64,000 bases of DNA from Calycina herbarum. Taxonomy: Eukaryota; Ascomycota; Leotiomycetes; Helotiales; Pezizellaceae. The notes under the pieces are model-generated. The model did no database searches and was not told the DNA's origin. It saw nothing but the letters and a program-made list of their open reading frames with translations. The position numbers and the translations under genes were made by a program. Below are positions 11,063-23,119 of the stretch, piece by piece; position 1 is the stretch's first letter, and each line of letters starts with the position of its first letter. Location: the NCBI GenBank assembly GCA_001414485.1, contig LLEY01000022.1, positions 868,001 to 932,000 on the forward strand, in the 5' to 3' direction.

Positions 11063-12133
11063 GGTGGTAGATGATTCGATGAAGTGATGGGAGCTAGGCG
11101 TGTAGGATTTGCCGGTGTATTATTCCTTGTATGGTGTACGAATTTTTGTATTTCATTTTCCGTGCCGTCCGAATTGTTTTTTGTAGAGGGTAAAAATCAA
11201 ATACTAGTTTTGATGTGCGGGAGGGATGGGGTAGGATGGCTTAGAATTTTTTTATGTACTTTTATTACAGAAATATGATTCGACATGGTGATCCAATGAT
11301 AATTTATTACCTAAAAGGTTGAGAGAGTAGGACGACAATGGATTGGACCTGGTCCTATTTACTCGGACATGGACTAGATCAGTGAGTTATTACCAAATGG
11401 GTTTTAATCTAAAGTAAAACTAAGACTGGAAAGTTGTGCGTAAACATGCTATTTTAGCTATATTTCAAAGACAAATAACGCCCCAGGGGCAAAGAAACGT
11501 AATTGACCAAGAGTTGAATACTCATTCTTCTACAAGACTCGGGAAAACAATTCCGTTATCCTAATTGGTTGGTACATTTGTTTTCATAGAACGATCAGAC
11601 GAAAATTGGAGCTAGACCACAGGAGTCAGTCACCGCGTCGTTGACAAATAAAAACAGCGTGTTGCCACGTGCCTCAATTCACAATCAATGTCTCAAGGAC
11701 TACCTTTTTTTTTTCTTTCTTAGAAGGAATGTGATTATAATTTACATTATGAACTATTCCTTATGAGTTTAGAGAAGTTGAGGTATTAACATAGTATTTA
11801 GAATAAGTGAACTCATTTTCAAAGTGCTATTTGATGAATTCAAAGTGAACTAATGGTCTCTTGAACTCTTATTCACTCGGCGGTTGCTCGCTTATCTTGT
11901 TAAGGGGGAGGTGTGAGTTTACTCCGCGACTGATCGCTAGTGAAGCCCAAACTGCCTGAAGGGCTCTTCCTACAAAATTTGGGACATAAATATCTGCTCA
12001 TCAACCTTCTTCTGTCGTAACACACACCACAAAAATAATAAGGCACCAAATTTCCCATCAACCACGAAGAATAGCAACTCTTAACTTACGAAACTGTTAT
12101 CGCCGAACCCAAGTTATGCTCCCCTTTATCAAA
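11063..12133. other. Intergenic, no supported gene
   Basis: AT-richer spacer between the LysM gene and the small gene at 12134. It contains a T-rich tract near 11705 and no recognisable gene. The last 150 nt are the promoter and leader of the next gene. Confidence 0.5.
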
Positions 12134-12706
12134 ATGGCATCTCGCGAGCCTTCCCTCCGCATCTTCCAGAAGGCTCTCCGGCCTCTCCATCACATCGCCC
12201 GCCCTAGTTCCATTCCCCTCTCGCACACCTCCTTCATCAAGAACCAAAGTCGCAAGGCAACCATTGCTTCAGAACCCATGCTCCCCTCAACCCTTCAACT
12301 TCTAAAACCAACGCTATTCCGTGAACTTCTGGCCAGCAACCACTCAACCAAGCAAACCCTTCCCCTTATCACACCACTCGGCAAAGCCCATATCTTACCA
12401 GTAGGCTGGGTCAACACTGGAGTTATCGCTGATGTTGTCAAATGCATTGAGGATAATGCTTTGGAAGGAATGGAAAAGGCTACTATGCGTGTCTTCCGTG
12501 TTGGATACGATGACTCGGAAATCGTGGAGACGAAGATTTGTGTTAGCGTTGAGTGTAACCTTGTAAGTTCTCCCTTAGGGAAAGTATTCTGCAGAGATGG
12601 AGGCTAATAATTTTTATAGGCGGATGAGGAGACTAAGAAGAGTGCGGGAGATATGGTTGCTGCTATTGGAAGAGTTGTCCCCAAGGAGTGGACGGACGAG
12701 AAGTAA
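12134..12706 (+). CDS. Small protein with a probable mitochondrial presequence, function unknown
   Basis: The product has 171 residues in two exons, 12134-12562 and 12620-12706, separated by a 57-nt intron with GTAAGT..TAG ends. An upstream in-frame ATG at 12116 exists, but the one at 12134 has a much better context (AAAATGGC). Residues 1-45 are rich in Arg, Ser and Leu and almost free of acidic residues, like a mitochondrial targeting sequence. The mature part contains LGKAHILPVGWVNTGVIADV and an acidic helix, and ends GRVVPKEWTDEK. The sequence looks like a genuine conserved protein, with good codon content and continuity across the intron. I do not recognise the family and assign no reaction. 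Confidence 0.72.
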
Positions 12707-13280
12707 ATCCGTTTCGTTTCGTCTTACTGAAATCGCTCGGAGCCTAATGGTTACAGAATTCATATCGATATTGGAATTGAGCAAAGTTCGTCGCCCAAGG
12801 ATTAGTTTTGACAAGTCGCTATTTGGGCTTATGGCAATTACCTGAGGATGATTGGGTCTCTGGTGGGAATATGGGATCTGAGCTAGGAATAATTAATATT
12901 GGGAACTAGGCTTTCTTCTTCTTGCTTTTATAGCTAGCTACTAGTTGTTTCGAGAACAGGGGCAGAATGTCAAATATTTAGTGGGGCAAAGACATCTTAT
13001 TTGCCCGCCCTCTCACCACACATGTGAGAATTAGTCGGTTCCCGTATTCATATTAGTTTTCTACTTTTAACCATTCTTCTTTCCTTAAGGATTATTCCCA
13101 GTCCACTGAAAACATTATTAAAACAACTAAGAAGCCAGGATATGAAAGCTAGGCTTATGCTTGTATTTATGCTAGTTTGTAAATGTACTTGACATTTAAC
13201 CCGTTCTTGAATAACCATAACCCATACATCACTCCTCCAATATGGTTCATTTTCGGACTCCGCTCCCCTTGCACATACTT
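12707..13280. other. Convergent intergenic region
   Basis: 574-bp spacer between the ends of two convergent genes. It must contain both 3' ends; no gene or clear repeat is seen. Confidence 0.5.
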
Positions 13281-15250
13281 TCAGCTCTGCTTCTGCTTTC
13301 TTCGTTTTTGCTCAGCCCCATATCTGGTGCCATGCGAAAGGAGTAGATATTTGCTAAAGAAATCTTCCGCGAAGTCATCGAATTTGACGTAGTCTGCACC
13401 AAGGCGATATGCAGCTGCAATCCCACTTACACACGCAAGTTCGTGCATATTCTAGTATTATGTCAGTTCTCGGCTCAGCACAAGAACACTCTCAACTCTC
13501 CCTCGGAAGGGGTATTGTGTAATGTGAATTTGTACTTACCACCAGAGTCCACGAACCAGCAAATAATGTATTGTTCTTGCCATTCAAAAACATCATTCCT
13601 AGCTTAATCAGTGTTTCGTTCTGCCAAAGGGGTAGGTAATGACGTACCTGGAACGACTCTAATGTATTGCTGCCTGCGGATGATCTCTGAGTTAGTATTG
13701 CCCTTTCTAAAAGTATGTTTGAGGAAAAGTGGATGAAACGGGGTTGTGGGAGGCATACCAGGCATGGCCTAATTGGTGCCACCACTTCTTCTCAATCACC
13801 TTGCTTTCATCAATCTCATCAATTGTCCAAAGTTCCTTGTTCCTCTTATCAAGGAAAATGCTCTGGAAGACATGGTTTTCGTATTTGACCGGTGCTATCT
13901 CGGCATCATTATCCATCCGAAATTGGTGTTGATAATTAGTACAATCGAAACTCATCTCAATCTTCTTCGGGTCCTCTTTATAAGACTTGGTGTAGTACAT
14001 TGGGCGAAATCCACTTGGCTCGTCATCCACACCTCTTTGTTCGCCTTTGGCAAATGCGATTTGCTCACGCTGAGATTTTGACTTTGGTTCTGCGCAAAGA
14101 GATTCGGAGAAATGTGTTTCGTAGTGCTTTTGGAAGTATTCATGATCTGAGTGAGTGATTGTTATATCATCGTAGAAGTTTGCACCCCCTAGAACGAACT
14201 TCTCTTTGTAAGTTGCGGTTTTGCCGAGTAATTTCAGTGCATCGTCTGCTAAGACACACATGACAAGTTCGTCAAATACCTTTGTTTTGTGGGTTGCGTC
14301 TGCTTGTTGTTCGCTTGAGTTTTTGTAATCTGAATCGGCTCGCCTTGTCTTTAGGGTCACTCCTTTACCGCTGCGTTGAACTATTTCCGTCACTTCAGTC
14401 TCGAGTCTGATATCAACCCCCTTAGAGATTAAATCATGCTTCCAGTCCCCGTAGAAGTTGTGAAGATTCGGAAAAGTGACCATAGTTGGCAAATTGGGTA
14501 GGAGCGTTTCGGAGTCGTAGTCCCAAAGCTTCATATTCGGGTCGTCGAACAATCTTTCAAGAATGGCGCATGCAACGTTGGCAGTCTGGTTTCCGGTTCC
14601 AAGAAACAAAGCAATCAATGGAAAGACCATTTTATCACCGAAATCTTTGCTGAAGAAAAACATTTTGAGCATGATTCGGATTGGTACGAGACCCAAAACG
14701 GGTAGAGTCCATTTGATGAGTTTGAGAACTTTACCGAACTTCTTGATATCAGAAGAGAATTGTTCCACAAGAGGACTTGGGAAGCAATTTGTCCAGAATC
14801 CATCGGGTCCTTTTCCAAAAGAGACTTGGAGTTTGACTTCCTGTGGTTCGTGTCCGTATTTCCGAAAGAAGTTGAAAGTGTGTTTGAAGATCTGAAAACG
14901 TGTTTAGAGAAAAAAATGTATCTCGGAGTGAAAAACTTACTAAACTACCACCTTGAACGCCATTGTTCATCCAGTCTGTTCCAAATTTTGTTTCATCAAG
15001 GGGGATCGACGTTGCTTGGCCTCCTGTCACATTGGCGCGTTCCAAAACAGTTACGTTAAATTTCTCAGGATGTTGGGCAAGAGTTGCAGCGCAGGACTGT
15101 GAACGTGGTAGTACATAATTAGCTTTTGGATTCAAAGGGTCGCTTTTTGGAAGCCCATTGCTGGTTATCTTGGCCCCTATTCACAAGAAATGTAGTTCTT
15201 ACCATCCCCGCAGCTCCCGCACCAATAATTACAACATTCTTCTTCGTCAT
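13281..15250 (-). CDS. FAD-dependent oxidoreductase (amine oxidase / phytoene desaturase-like fold)
   Basis: The product has 530 residues in six exons (minus strand): 15250-15203, 15096-14941, 14891-13759, 13673-13648, 13598-13540 and 13451-13281. They sum to 1593 nt with intact frame. The protein opens MTKKNVVIIGAGAAGMSCA, a Rossmann fold with a GxGxxG dinucleotide-binding motif at residues 10-15. An acidic-ended strand (VTVLERANVTGGQATS) follows, as in FAD-containing amine oxidases and desaturases. Motifs further on include LPTMVTFPNLHNFYGDW and a near-C-terminal FLNGKNNTLFAGSWTLVNMHE, the second FAD-contact region of the family. Exon 4 is only 26 nt. There is no signal peptide. The substrate cannot be told: polyamine, carotenoid and fatty-acid-type roles are all possible. 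The gene is divergent from the RBR gene and convergent with the gene at 12134. Confidence 0.85.
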
Positions 15251-16798
15251 TTTAACCTTATGTTATTGTTGGCTTTGGCATTCCGATTACGAAGAAGGAG
15301 ATCTGTTTTCCAAGGAGGGATTGACAATGAGAATATTCAAGACAGCTGAAGACCATTTGGAGTTCAAGTCCAACTTGTAAACGTCACTACTTTGGCGCCA
15401 CAACTGTGGCGTTCCACCAGTTTCGGGAAATACCCACCTCAAGCCGATTGGCTGAGCTCACAAGCGAAACTGCGAGAACCTCACTTTGCCCAGGTGGAGT
15501 GTATCTTTTACTGTCACTTTGGAAACTAGGAGAAGAAATAATTGCCAGAGAATGCTTAGAACAATCAAACAAGAGGAGAGTTTATCGATAGTATGTTATT
15601 AGTATCAAGGTATAGACAAAATTAGTCAATTCTATTATTAGTGAATGAAGCATGCAACCTACCTTAGTTGATTAAATTTTCTCTACCTCTCATCTGGATT
15701 TAGAGACCACAAGTTTGGAGCCTGGGTCAAAACTTCATCTTCGTGAAGTCATTTTCACAATGCTATTGTTTGAATTGAATCTCTTAAATGACACTAACTC
15801 TGACCAGACCCTAGTAAGAAACCTGAGCTTTACTCTGCGTTCACCTCCTCCCTCTTTTATTTCAGAAACTCTTAGACAATCTCAAGTATTGTGCGAGACT
15901 ATTTGAGACCTCAGCTTCACTTTTTTCCTGGACATTTTTGACGATAGATATAATTGCTCTAAACCTTTTCGTATATTGCTTGTAAAAACAGGTGTACTCA
16001 AAGGAAAGCCCCTCTCTCGTACACTTGTACTATATCGCTCAAGAACTATGAGGGTCCGCTATACTATCACGACGAGAGCTGATGATAAGTTGTTTTAGAA
16101 GTATGAATCTTGCCTGGAGCTTGTTTTGTCTTTCATTTCTTGTTATGTTCTCAGATATTTAGATCATCAAAAACCTCAAAATTTCGAACAGCAACCACAG
16201 TATTCTATTTAAGGTGATGAACAATAGAAACTCTAAAATAAACAATGATATCCTTCTCATATCAATTGGTGGTGACTCTGCACATACCAGTTAACCCTGG
16301 TTAGTCTTCCGTCTTTTCAAAATTCACCTTCGGTTAACCCTTGCTTAGGGACAAAGTTATAGTGAATTAAAAGGATTTCACCTTTGAGTTGGGTGGAGAC
16401 GTCCCACAACTAATTTTTTGAATTTTTTGAATTTTTCGCTAGCAGGACTCCTCCCATAAAGCCGAACCTCACCGTCCTAACTCAATGGTTCTTACACAAC
16501 CACAACATCGTTTGCCTGCACCAAGTCTTCAACCCTTCTTGTGCCTTCCAAATACACCGCTATCTGCCATAATCCACTGTACTAGTGTACGTACGGCTAC
16601 CCAAGGTGAGCAAAAATAGAGAGCAGTCTTTAGTGATGTTTCTTGCTAACTGTGTCATACAGATACAGATCAACCACCAAGCTGCAACCCCTACGTCGGA
16701 GAAGCTTTTACTTCAAGCTTACTGCGGCCCTGTACCCCGACCGACTTCAACCAACCTCCTTTAAGCTTTGCGCACTGCCGACCATTGCAAACGACAAG
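15251..16798. other. Divergent promoter region, no supported gene
   Basis: 1.5-kb spacer between the divergent FAD oxidoreductase and RBR ligase genes. The short ORFs at 15126-15906 have no recognisable content. Frames upstream of 16799 are open but begin at non-ATG codons and lack family similarity, so they are treated as leader. Confidence 0.45.
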
Positions 16799-18505
16799 AT
16801 GGAGGCACCAAACAGAAATACACAGCTCTTTGGGATTCCCTATTTCCGTTTAACCGTAAAGAAAATGCAAGCCACTTTACGACATTACAACCAACCCCCA
16901 CAAGGACGAAGGCTGAAGGCCGGCCTCTTTCGTCAACTTCAATTATATGCACAACATCATATCCAGAACCAAGAGGAAAGGGCAATCATCCAAAGGTTTG
17001 CGAGGGGGGAAATACAAGGACACGACATGCAACAGGAATTCATGGACTTGCACAGAAGAAGACAACAGCCCCCAGCACTTCCTGTTCCCCTAGTGCGATT
17101 AGTACCTTTGGCCAGACCAGCAGCCAGACCAGCAGCACGTCAAATTCGATCAATTAGACGGCCAGTGCGCTCACTATCACCTGTTCAACCACCGCCAATT
17201 CAACCGCCACCACAACCGCCAGTACAACCTCAGAATGTAATTGTTCTGGATTCTGATTCTGATTCGGAGTCGGATTGCCTCTCAGTTGTGCAAACTCGAG
17301 AGTGCGCGATATGCGCGGAGGACCGTCGTTTAAACGAATTCCCAGTAACGAGGCCCACAACTCTATGCGACCATGAGATAATGGCATGTATTGAATGTGT
17401 CAGGAGGAGTATCGAAGAGAATATTCATGACCACTCCAATATTGCATGCCCAACATGCCGCCAAGGACTTAGCTTCGAAGATGTGATAGCACATGCCTCT
17501 AATGAACAATTTGAACGGTATGTTATTCCCACAAACGAATCCTACATGGTTACAATTTGCCTTTTCTCTTCTTCGAAAGAGAACGGATTGTGCCAGGTGT
17601 TCCACGAGACTTGACTAGTGCACGAATGGAAATAGAAGAATATGTCCATATTCCCAACTTCTTTTCACAAGTATTTGAAGTCTTCTGCACGAGTTAGTGC
17701 AAGAGCAGGGCAATTGGTGTACGCGGGACACCCACTAGAACTCAGACCAACCTCAAGCACTTATGTGTTACTCAACTGACCACATTTCTCTATAGCTATG
17801 ATAGAAATCGCGCGATGGCTTTCATCAACAACGATCCCCTTTTCACAAGATGTCTTGGGCCAGGCTGCAATTCGGGACAAATTCATTCTGGTGGTGATGA
17901 TGCGCCTATTAGTAAGTGTTCTCCGAGTGCTTTATCCCTTTTTGGGGTTTTTGGAGGAGAATGAGACTCTGCTTCCTCCTCTGTTCCTTCTCAAACTACC
18001 CCTTTTTCTCTCGGGCATGCTTCAGGAAGTTGCAATACTGACTCCAAAATCACAGTAACCTGTAATGCTTGTGGGTTCAAAACCTGCTATGTACACAAAC
18101 TGCCCTGGCACACCAACCTAACCTGCGCTCAATACGACGCCGAGCAACGAGAGAGGACAGAACAGGAGGCCGCAAGTGGTAGATATCTAGCGAGGGAAAC
18201 GAAAACTTGCCCAAACGAGCTGTGCGAACTGCGGATCCAGAAGTCTGGTGGCTGTGATCATATGACTTGTGAGTTTTAATATTTTGTTTAGCCTGTTTAA
18301 TGTGAAATATTTGCTGATATTTTTAGGCTCTCAATGTCGTCACCAGTTCTGCTGGGAGTGTCTGGCTCCGTACGGGGAAATACGTCGCGATGGAAACCAC
18401 CATCACAGAATCAATTGCACCTATTACGCCGCGCCCGCGCCTGCAAGACGCCCGCGGCCTCGTGTTGTTATGATGCATGCTTTGAATGATCCAAGGGGGC
18501 GGTGA
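16799..18505 (+). CDS. RBR (RING-IBR-RING) E3 ubiquitin ligase
   Basis: RBR ligases take ubiquitin from an E2 onto a RING2 cysteine before passing it to substrate. The product has 408 residues in four exons: 16799-17517, 17796-17911, 18056-18268 and 18327-18505. RING1 begins at C169 (CAICAED) and ends with CPTCRQG. The in-between domain holds RCLGPGCNSG and TCNACGFKTC. RING2 holds CPNELC, then KSGGCDHMTC, whose first Cys (about C345) aligns with the catalytic residue of RBR ligases, and ends with HQFCWECL. The N-terminal half has a Lys/Arg-rich helical region and a Pro/Gln-rich stretch with an acidic DSDSDSESD patch. Intron 1 is long (278 nt). No ariadne or membrane-anchor domain is visible, so the subfamily is open. 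Confidence 0.86.
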
Positions 18506-19266
18506 AGAGACAGCTGGAACACGTTAATTTTTGAAAGGAAACGGAAAGGCTGAACTCGAAAAATGCGGAGCGGATACAATTGAGTTATGGAAATGAGATG
18601 AGAGACCAGCAAAGGTCTGGCCAGTATGGTATGTAGTCTTGTAGGAAAATGAACAACAAAGTAGTGTATTCATTGTTGGTTGTGTGACAAAAGCGGCAGT
18701 GAAGTTTTATCTCAACGACTCAGAAGAATAGAAAGTATCAGCCTAGAAACTTGGAACAACCGACTTTCATTGTCCCAGATTTCTAGGCTAATATTTGAAT
18801 TCTATAGAGTTGGAATGTCGAGGAAACATCGAGAAACATGCCGCTTTTGTGCCTTTTTCTCGGAAGTTGATTGGACAAGAATTTGGTCATGTGAAGGCGC
18901 GTTTGAGCGCTGTCGCGAGCTCAGAACCCGACCTCATCTCGTCGACCACCAGTCTTACAGGAACATCTTAGATCGAGTTCCTTGAAACACAGCCTTTACT
19001 TATTGATTGGACACCCCAGGTAAACCACACACGATCCCATCAAGGCCCATACAGAGACGGGAAAATCTAGATAGGGGTTGGCAAAGAGCAGCAGGTGCAA
19101 ACGGCCTCTCACTTTCCTGGTGAGGCTGGGAACCAACAAACAATTCACCTAACGACGCCCGCCATAAACCCGGAGCGACTTCGAAACTGAAAATTTTCCC
19201 TACGATATCTCCCCCGCATCGCTACTCACGCACCCCTCCCTCGGCCTTACAAACCACGCAACAAAA
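18506..19266. other. Intergenic, TDP1 promoter
   Basis: Spacer between two genes on the same strand. No gene is supported; the last 200 nt are the promoter and leader of TDP1. Confidence 0.5.
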
Positions 19267-22200
19267 ATGTCTGACAGCGAAGACGAAGATCTCAAGAAGG
19301 CTATTGCCTTGTCATTGCAAGAGATTGAGCAACCAGAAGAACGAACCGCGCAGGTCATAGACCTTTGTAGTGATGACGAGGACGACGATTTTAATGCGCC
19401 GCCCACGTCTAAACAGTCTGCCCCAGCCGTCCCAAAGCCAACACAGCCGGCGGCCACCACACTGAGTGGCTCTCGAATAGTCGATCTGATGGGAGACGAG
19501 GAGAGGAAAGACAGCAACACTGTTGCAGAGCCACCCGCACCCGTTCAAACCGAAGCGGCACCCCCATCCACCGGCATTCTTGCAATGTTGAATCGAAAGC
19601 AAATGGAGGAAGAAAGAATCGCAAGAGCTCGGAAAAAGATTCAAGAAGCGGAGGCGGGTGACTCGGAAACGTCTCAAGACTCCAGGAAGAGAAAAGCGAC
19701 CAGCCCACCAGCAGATTCCGTCCATCGAGAAGGAAGACAGGTTATTCCAAAGCCTTCCTATTCCTTGTCCTCACTCGTTTCTCCAAAAGCCCGCGACACC
19801 GATTCGAATGACCTCTCGGAAAGCAGAAGCCCTCATCGCAAGCCTGCGGAAACTGCAGACCGAAAAGATTCATCTCGGATGCCGCGGAAAGAGAAAGAGT
19901 ATCAGCAGACTTCAAGCAAGGAAAAGAATGCGGAGAAGTTACCAGAAGTGATGTCTTACAGAACTCAACAATCGATCGCGTCTGGTATTCAATATCCGGA
20001 TGGCGTCATCAAAAAGACATGGGCTTATGGCTACCCTCGCCGAGGAGATGATATCAAGATAGAGGAGGTTTTGCAGAAAGCAACATTGGACTTCGCTGTG
20101 CTATCGGCTTTTCAAATCGATTCGGACTGGATACGATCAAAATTGGAGGATAAAACTAAAATTGTATGGGTACTACAAGCAAAGACTGATGCCGAAGTAA
20201 GTGACAAGCACTTCTACATTTCTTTTCCCCCTCCCCCCAGTCCTCTACTGAAGATTTCCCCCCTCCAATTATTTGGACCACCCTTTTCAAGATCTCTCTC
20301 CATTTTCGCTTCGATCTGTGTATCATGAAAAACTTGCCTCATGTTTCATCACGATGGAAGAAAACTGCCTTGCCAAGTATCATGTGTGCAAATAAATGAA
20401 TAGCCAAGAACAAGTCAGTCTCTTCGCGATGAATAAAACAACAGTCAAGGACACCAAGACCACCAGCGCAAACATTTGTCATTCTATACATAGATTCCAT
20501 AAGATGGTGTTATGGGTGGGCCGCGCGTTGTTTTTCTTATATTGCTGTCAACTGTTATCACTGCCACCGGATCGACAGCCTCGGCTCCGACCAAGGGAGT
20601 GGCGAAGAGATTGAGATACTAACTGCCGTTAGAAAGCCAACTACCAATCTGACGCGCCAGACAACTATCGCTTCTGTTTCCCATCAATGCAAGGAAATGT
20701 CAATTGCATGCATTCAAAGCTCCAGCTCTTGGCACACTCGACACATTTGAGACTTGTAATACCAAGCGCAAATTTGGTACCTTACGATGTAAGTACCCAG
20801 CTTCTCTGAGTTCATTTCTTCTTTGGGTAAATCCCAAAGCTGAGACATTCCTTATAAATTCTCGATGGTAGTCCTTGAGACTCTTGCTCCTTCTACTCCT
20901 CAAATATCCCAAAGAAGTATACTGACTCCGAGATCCTGCAGTGGGGAGAAGCTGGCGGAGTTATGGAAAATGTAAGTCAACATCATTATTCTCTTGGCAT
21001 CTAGCAAGTTGCATAAAAAGGTCATCATATGCTCTTGGCATTGAGAAACAGTGAAATGGCCTTGGCATCTAGCAAGTTGAAGGGCGAAGTATAATCTTGG
21101 CACATTGGGAACATCAGAATCCAATTTTGGCAAATAGAACCATCCGACCGCTTCAGATAGAAGTATGGTCTAGACTGAGCTAATGTTAGGATTCCTAGGT
21201 CTGCTTCTTGATCGACCTCCCCAGATACCCACAGCGTAGAGAGGTTGATCCCGGAACCTTCTTTGCTACCGAATTGATACACTTCCTCAATGCCATGGGA
21301 CTCGAACAAGGAATGATCGATAGCTTGAGAAGGTTTGATTTCTCACGCACTGAACGACTGGCCTTTGTTCATTCGATGTATGTTTACCCCCAGGCTTGTT
21401 ACTGCGGTGAAACTGCGCAAACGATTCTGATTTAATGTCTGTGTATAGAGGCGGCTCTCATAGTGGTTCCAATTCCAAGCGAACAGGGTACGCTGGGCTA
21501 GGAAGAGCAGTTCAAAGACTCGGTTTAGAATCCGAAGTAGCCCTAAGTGTTGATATGGTGGCATGCCTCCCCTGCCCCAAACTCTGAAACCCTGCCCTGG
21601 TCAAACTCTGTTTACTGATTATCGCTACAGGCTTCATCCATCGGAAGCCTCAACCTCAACTTTATCAAAGCAATCTTCTTGGCATTACAAGGTACTCCCC
21701 CCCCTTAATTGTCTGTAGACCGCACAGACATTTCACAGCCAAACCACCCTTGCACCTGACAGACAATACTAGGGGGGAAGAGTACAGTAACATGTTAATC
21801 CCTTGTTGTTTCCCCTCCCTGGGCCTTGCAGAAGAGTCGTGGGCAGTGAGTGCAGTGGCAGCCCTGCGAATAGGTCTATCACTGAGCTCCTATTTTGCAC
21901 TCGTACCATGGGTAATTACCGTCAAGCAACTGGGTGATCCAAGTGGTTCGCAAAAATGACGCTCGATTCCGGAGACTATCTCTATTCCGGTCCGTCATAG
22001 GGCAGTCACAGGTGGATTTATGCTGATGTTGAGCTGTTTCTCAAGGCAACGATGGTATGACGGAGTACGAGTGGAGAATCAATAAGTCCAAAAACAAAAA
22101 TCATGGGGAATCGGCAGTCGAACGCAATCTTTCGGATGACCTGAAGAAGCACTTTCGATTCTACTTTCCTAGCCAGGAGACTGTTGCAAACAGCAAAGGT

Positions 22201-23119
22201 GGTCTCGGCGTAAGTTTAACCACCTTGAATCTTAACTTGTACTTAGTATGGGCACTGAGCACTGAGCGAGCATTAACATGTGGTGTAGGCGGGAGGCACG
22301 ATATGCATTCAACCTCAATACTACAACAACGATGCTTTTCCACGGGAGCTGATGCGCGATTGCAAAAGTAGCCTCAGACCGGGAATCTTAATGCACAGCA
22401 AAATGATATTCGTGAGACCTCATAGACCTACTCGAAGCGGCGTGAAGGCCTGGGCCTATCTTGGATCTGGGAATTTGTCAGAATCTGCTTGGTATGTCCT
22501 GTCTCTTTTCTAAGTTCTGTCGCAGAGGGTTCAATCTCTCCTGCATATGACTCCCTGATAGTCGGGGTGTGAGTTTCAACTTTCAACTTCAGCGCCATGA
22601 TACTGTCGGGATCTTGACTCGATACGATATACTTCTGTCCTAATTTGGGGGGGAACGTTCATACCACTTCCAAATCAGGACTATTAAAATCAAGTACAAC
22701 GGATGCTCAAGCTTGTTGAACTTCTCCGGGTGGTGGGAATAAGAACCTTGCACCCATCCATTCTACCTTTGAGCCACATGTCGCGACAAAACCCTACCCT
22801 ATTCCTCCGTGCCGGCTTCCGCTCTGAGAAACTGGCTGTTGTTGAGCTGAAATTGAGAGTTTACTGACTGACAATTTGGTATTGAAGGGGTCGAATTGTG
22901 AAGGACAACAAGACGAAGGATTCCAAGATCAATTGCCGAAATTGGGAATGTGGTGTCATCTTTGCCATACCTAGAGATGATACTGAAAGCAAGGGTTCAA
23001 ACGAACACGAAGGTCCACCTGATATGAGCATATTCAAGGATCATATACCGATCCCTATGGTCATTCCAGGGGAAGAGTACGCGGGGAGACAACCATGGTA
23101 TTTTAACCGAAGGGGATAG
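19267..23119 (+). CDS. TDP1: Tyrosyl-DNA phosphodiesterase 1
   Basis: Tdp1 hydrolyses 3'-phosphotyrosyl links left when topoisomerase I is trapped on DNA, in the nucleus. The product has 687 residues in nine exons: 19267-20196, 20633-20788, 20942-20971, 21199-21377, 21449-21557, 21631-21691, 22046-22209, 22289-22491 and 22888-23119. They sum to 2064 nt. The first HKD motif is CMHSKLQLLAHSTHLRLVIP with SANL following (H337, K339); the second is LMHSKMIFV with GSGNLSESAWG following (H579, K581). SSIGSL is the conserved central segment. Residues 1-20 (DEDLKKAIALSLQEIE) match a ubiquitin-interacting motif, and residues about 30-230 are low-complexity and charged. Exon 3 is only 30 nt. Introns 1, 6 and 8 are unusually long (436, 354 and 396 nt). 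All catalytic His/Lys/Asn residues are present. Confidence 0.92.
20993..21079 (+). repeat. Direct repeat inside TDP1 intron 3
   Basis: CTTGGCATCTAGCAAGTTG occurs at 20993-21011 and again at 21061-21079, with a partial CTCTTGGCAT copy between them. All lie within the 227-nt intron, which suggests growth by local duplication. Confidence 0.6.
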
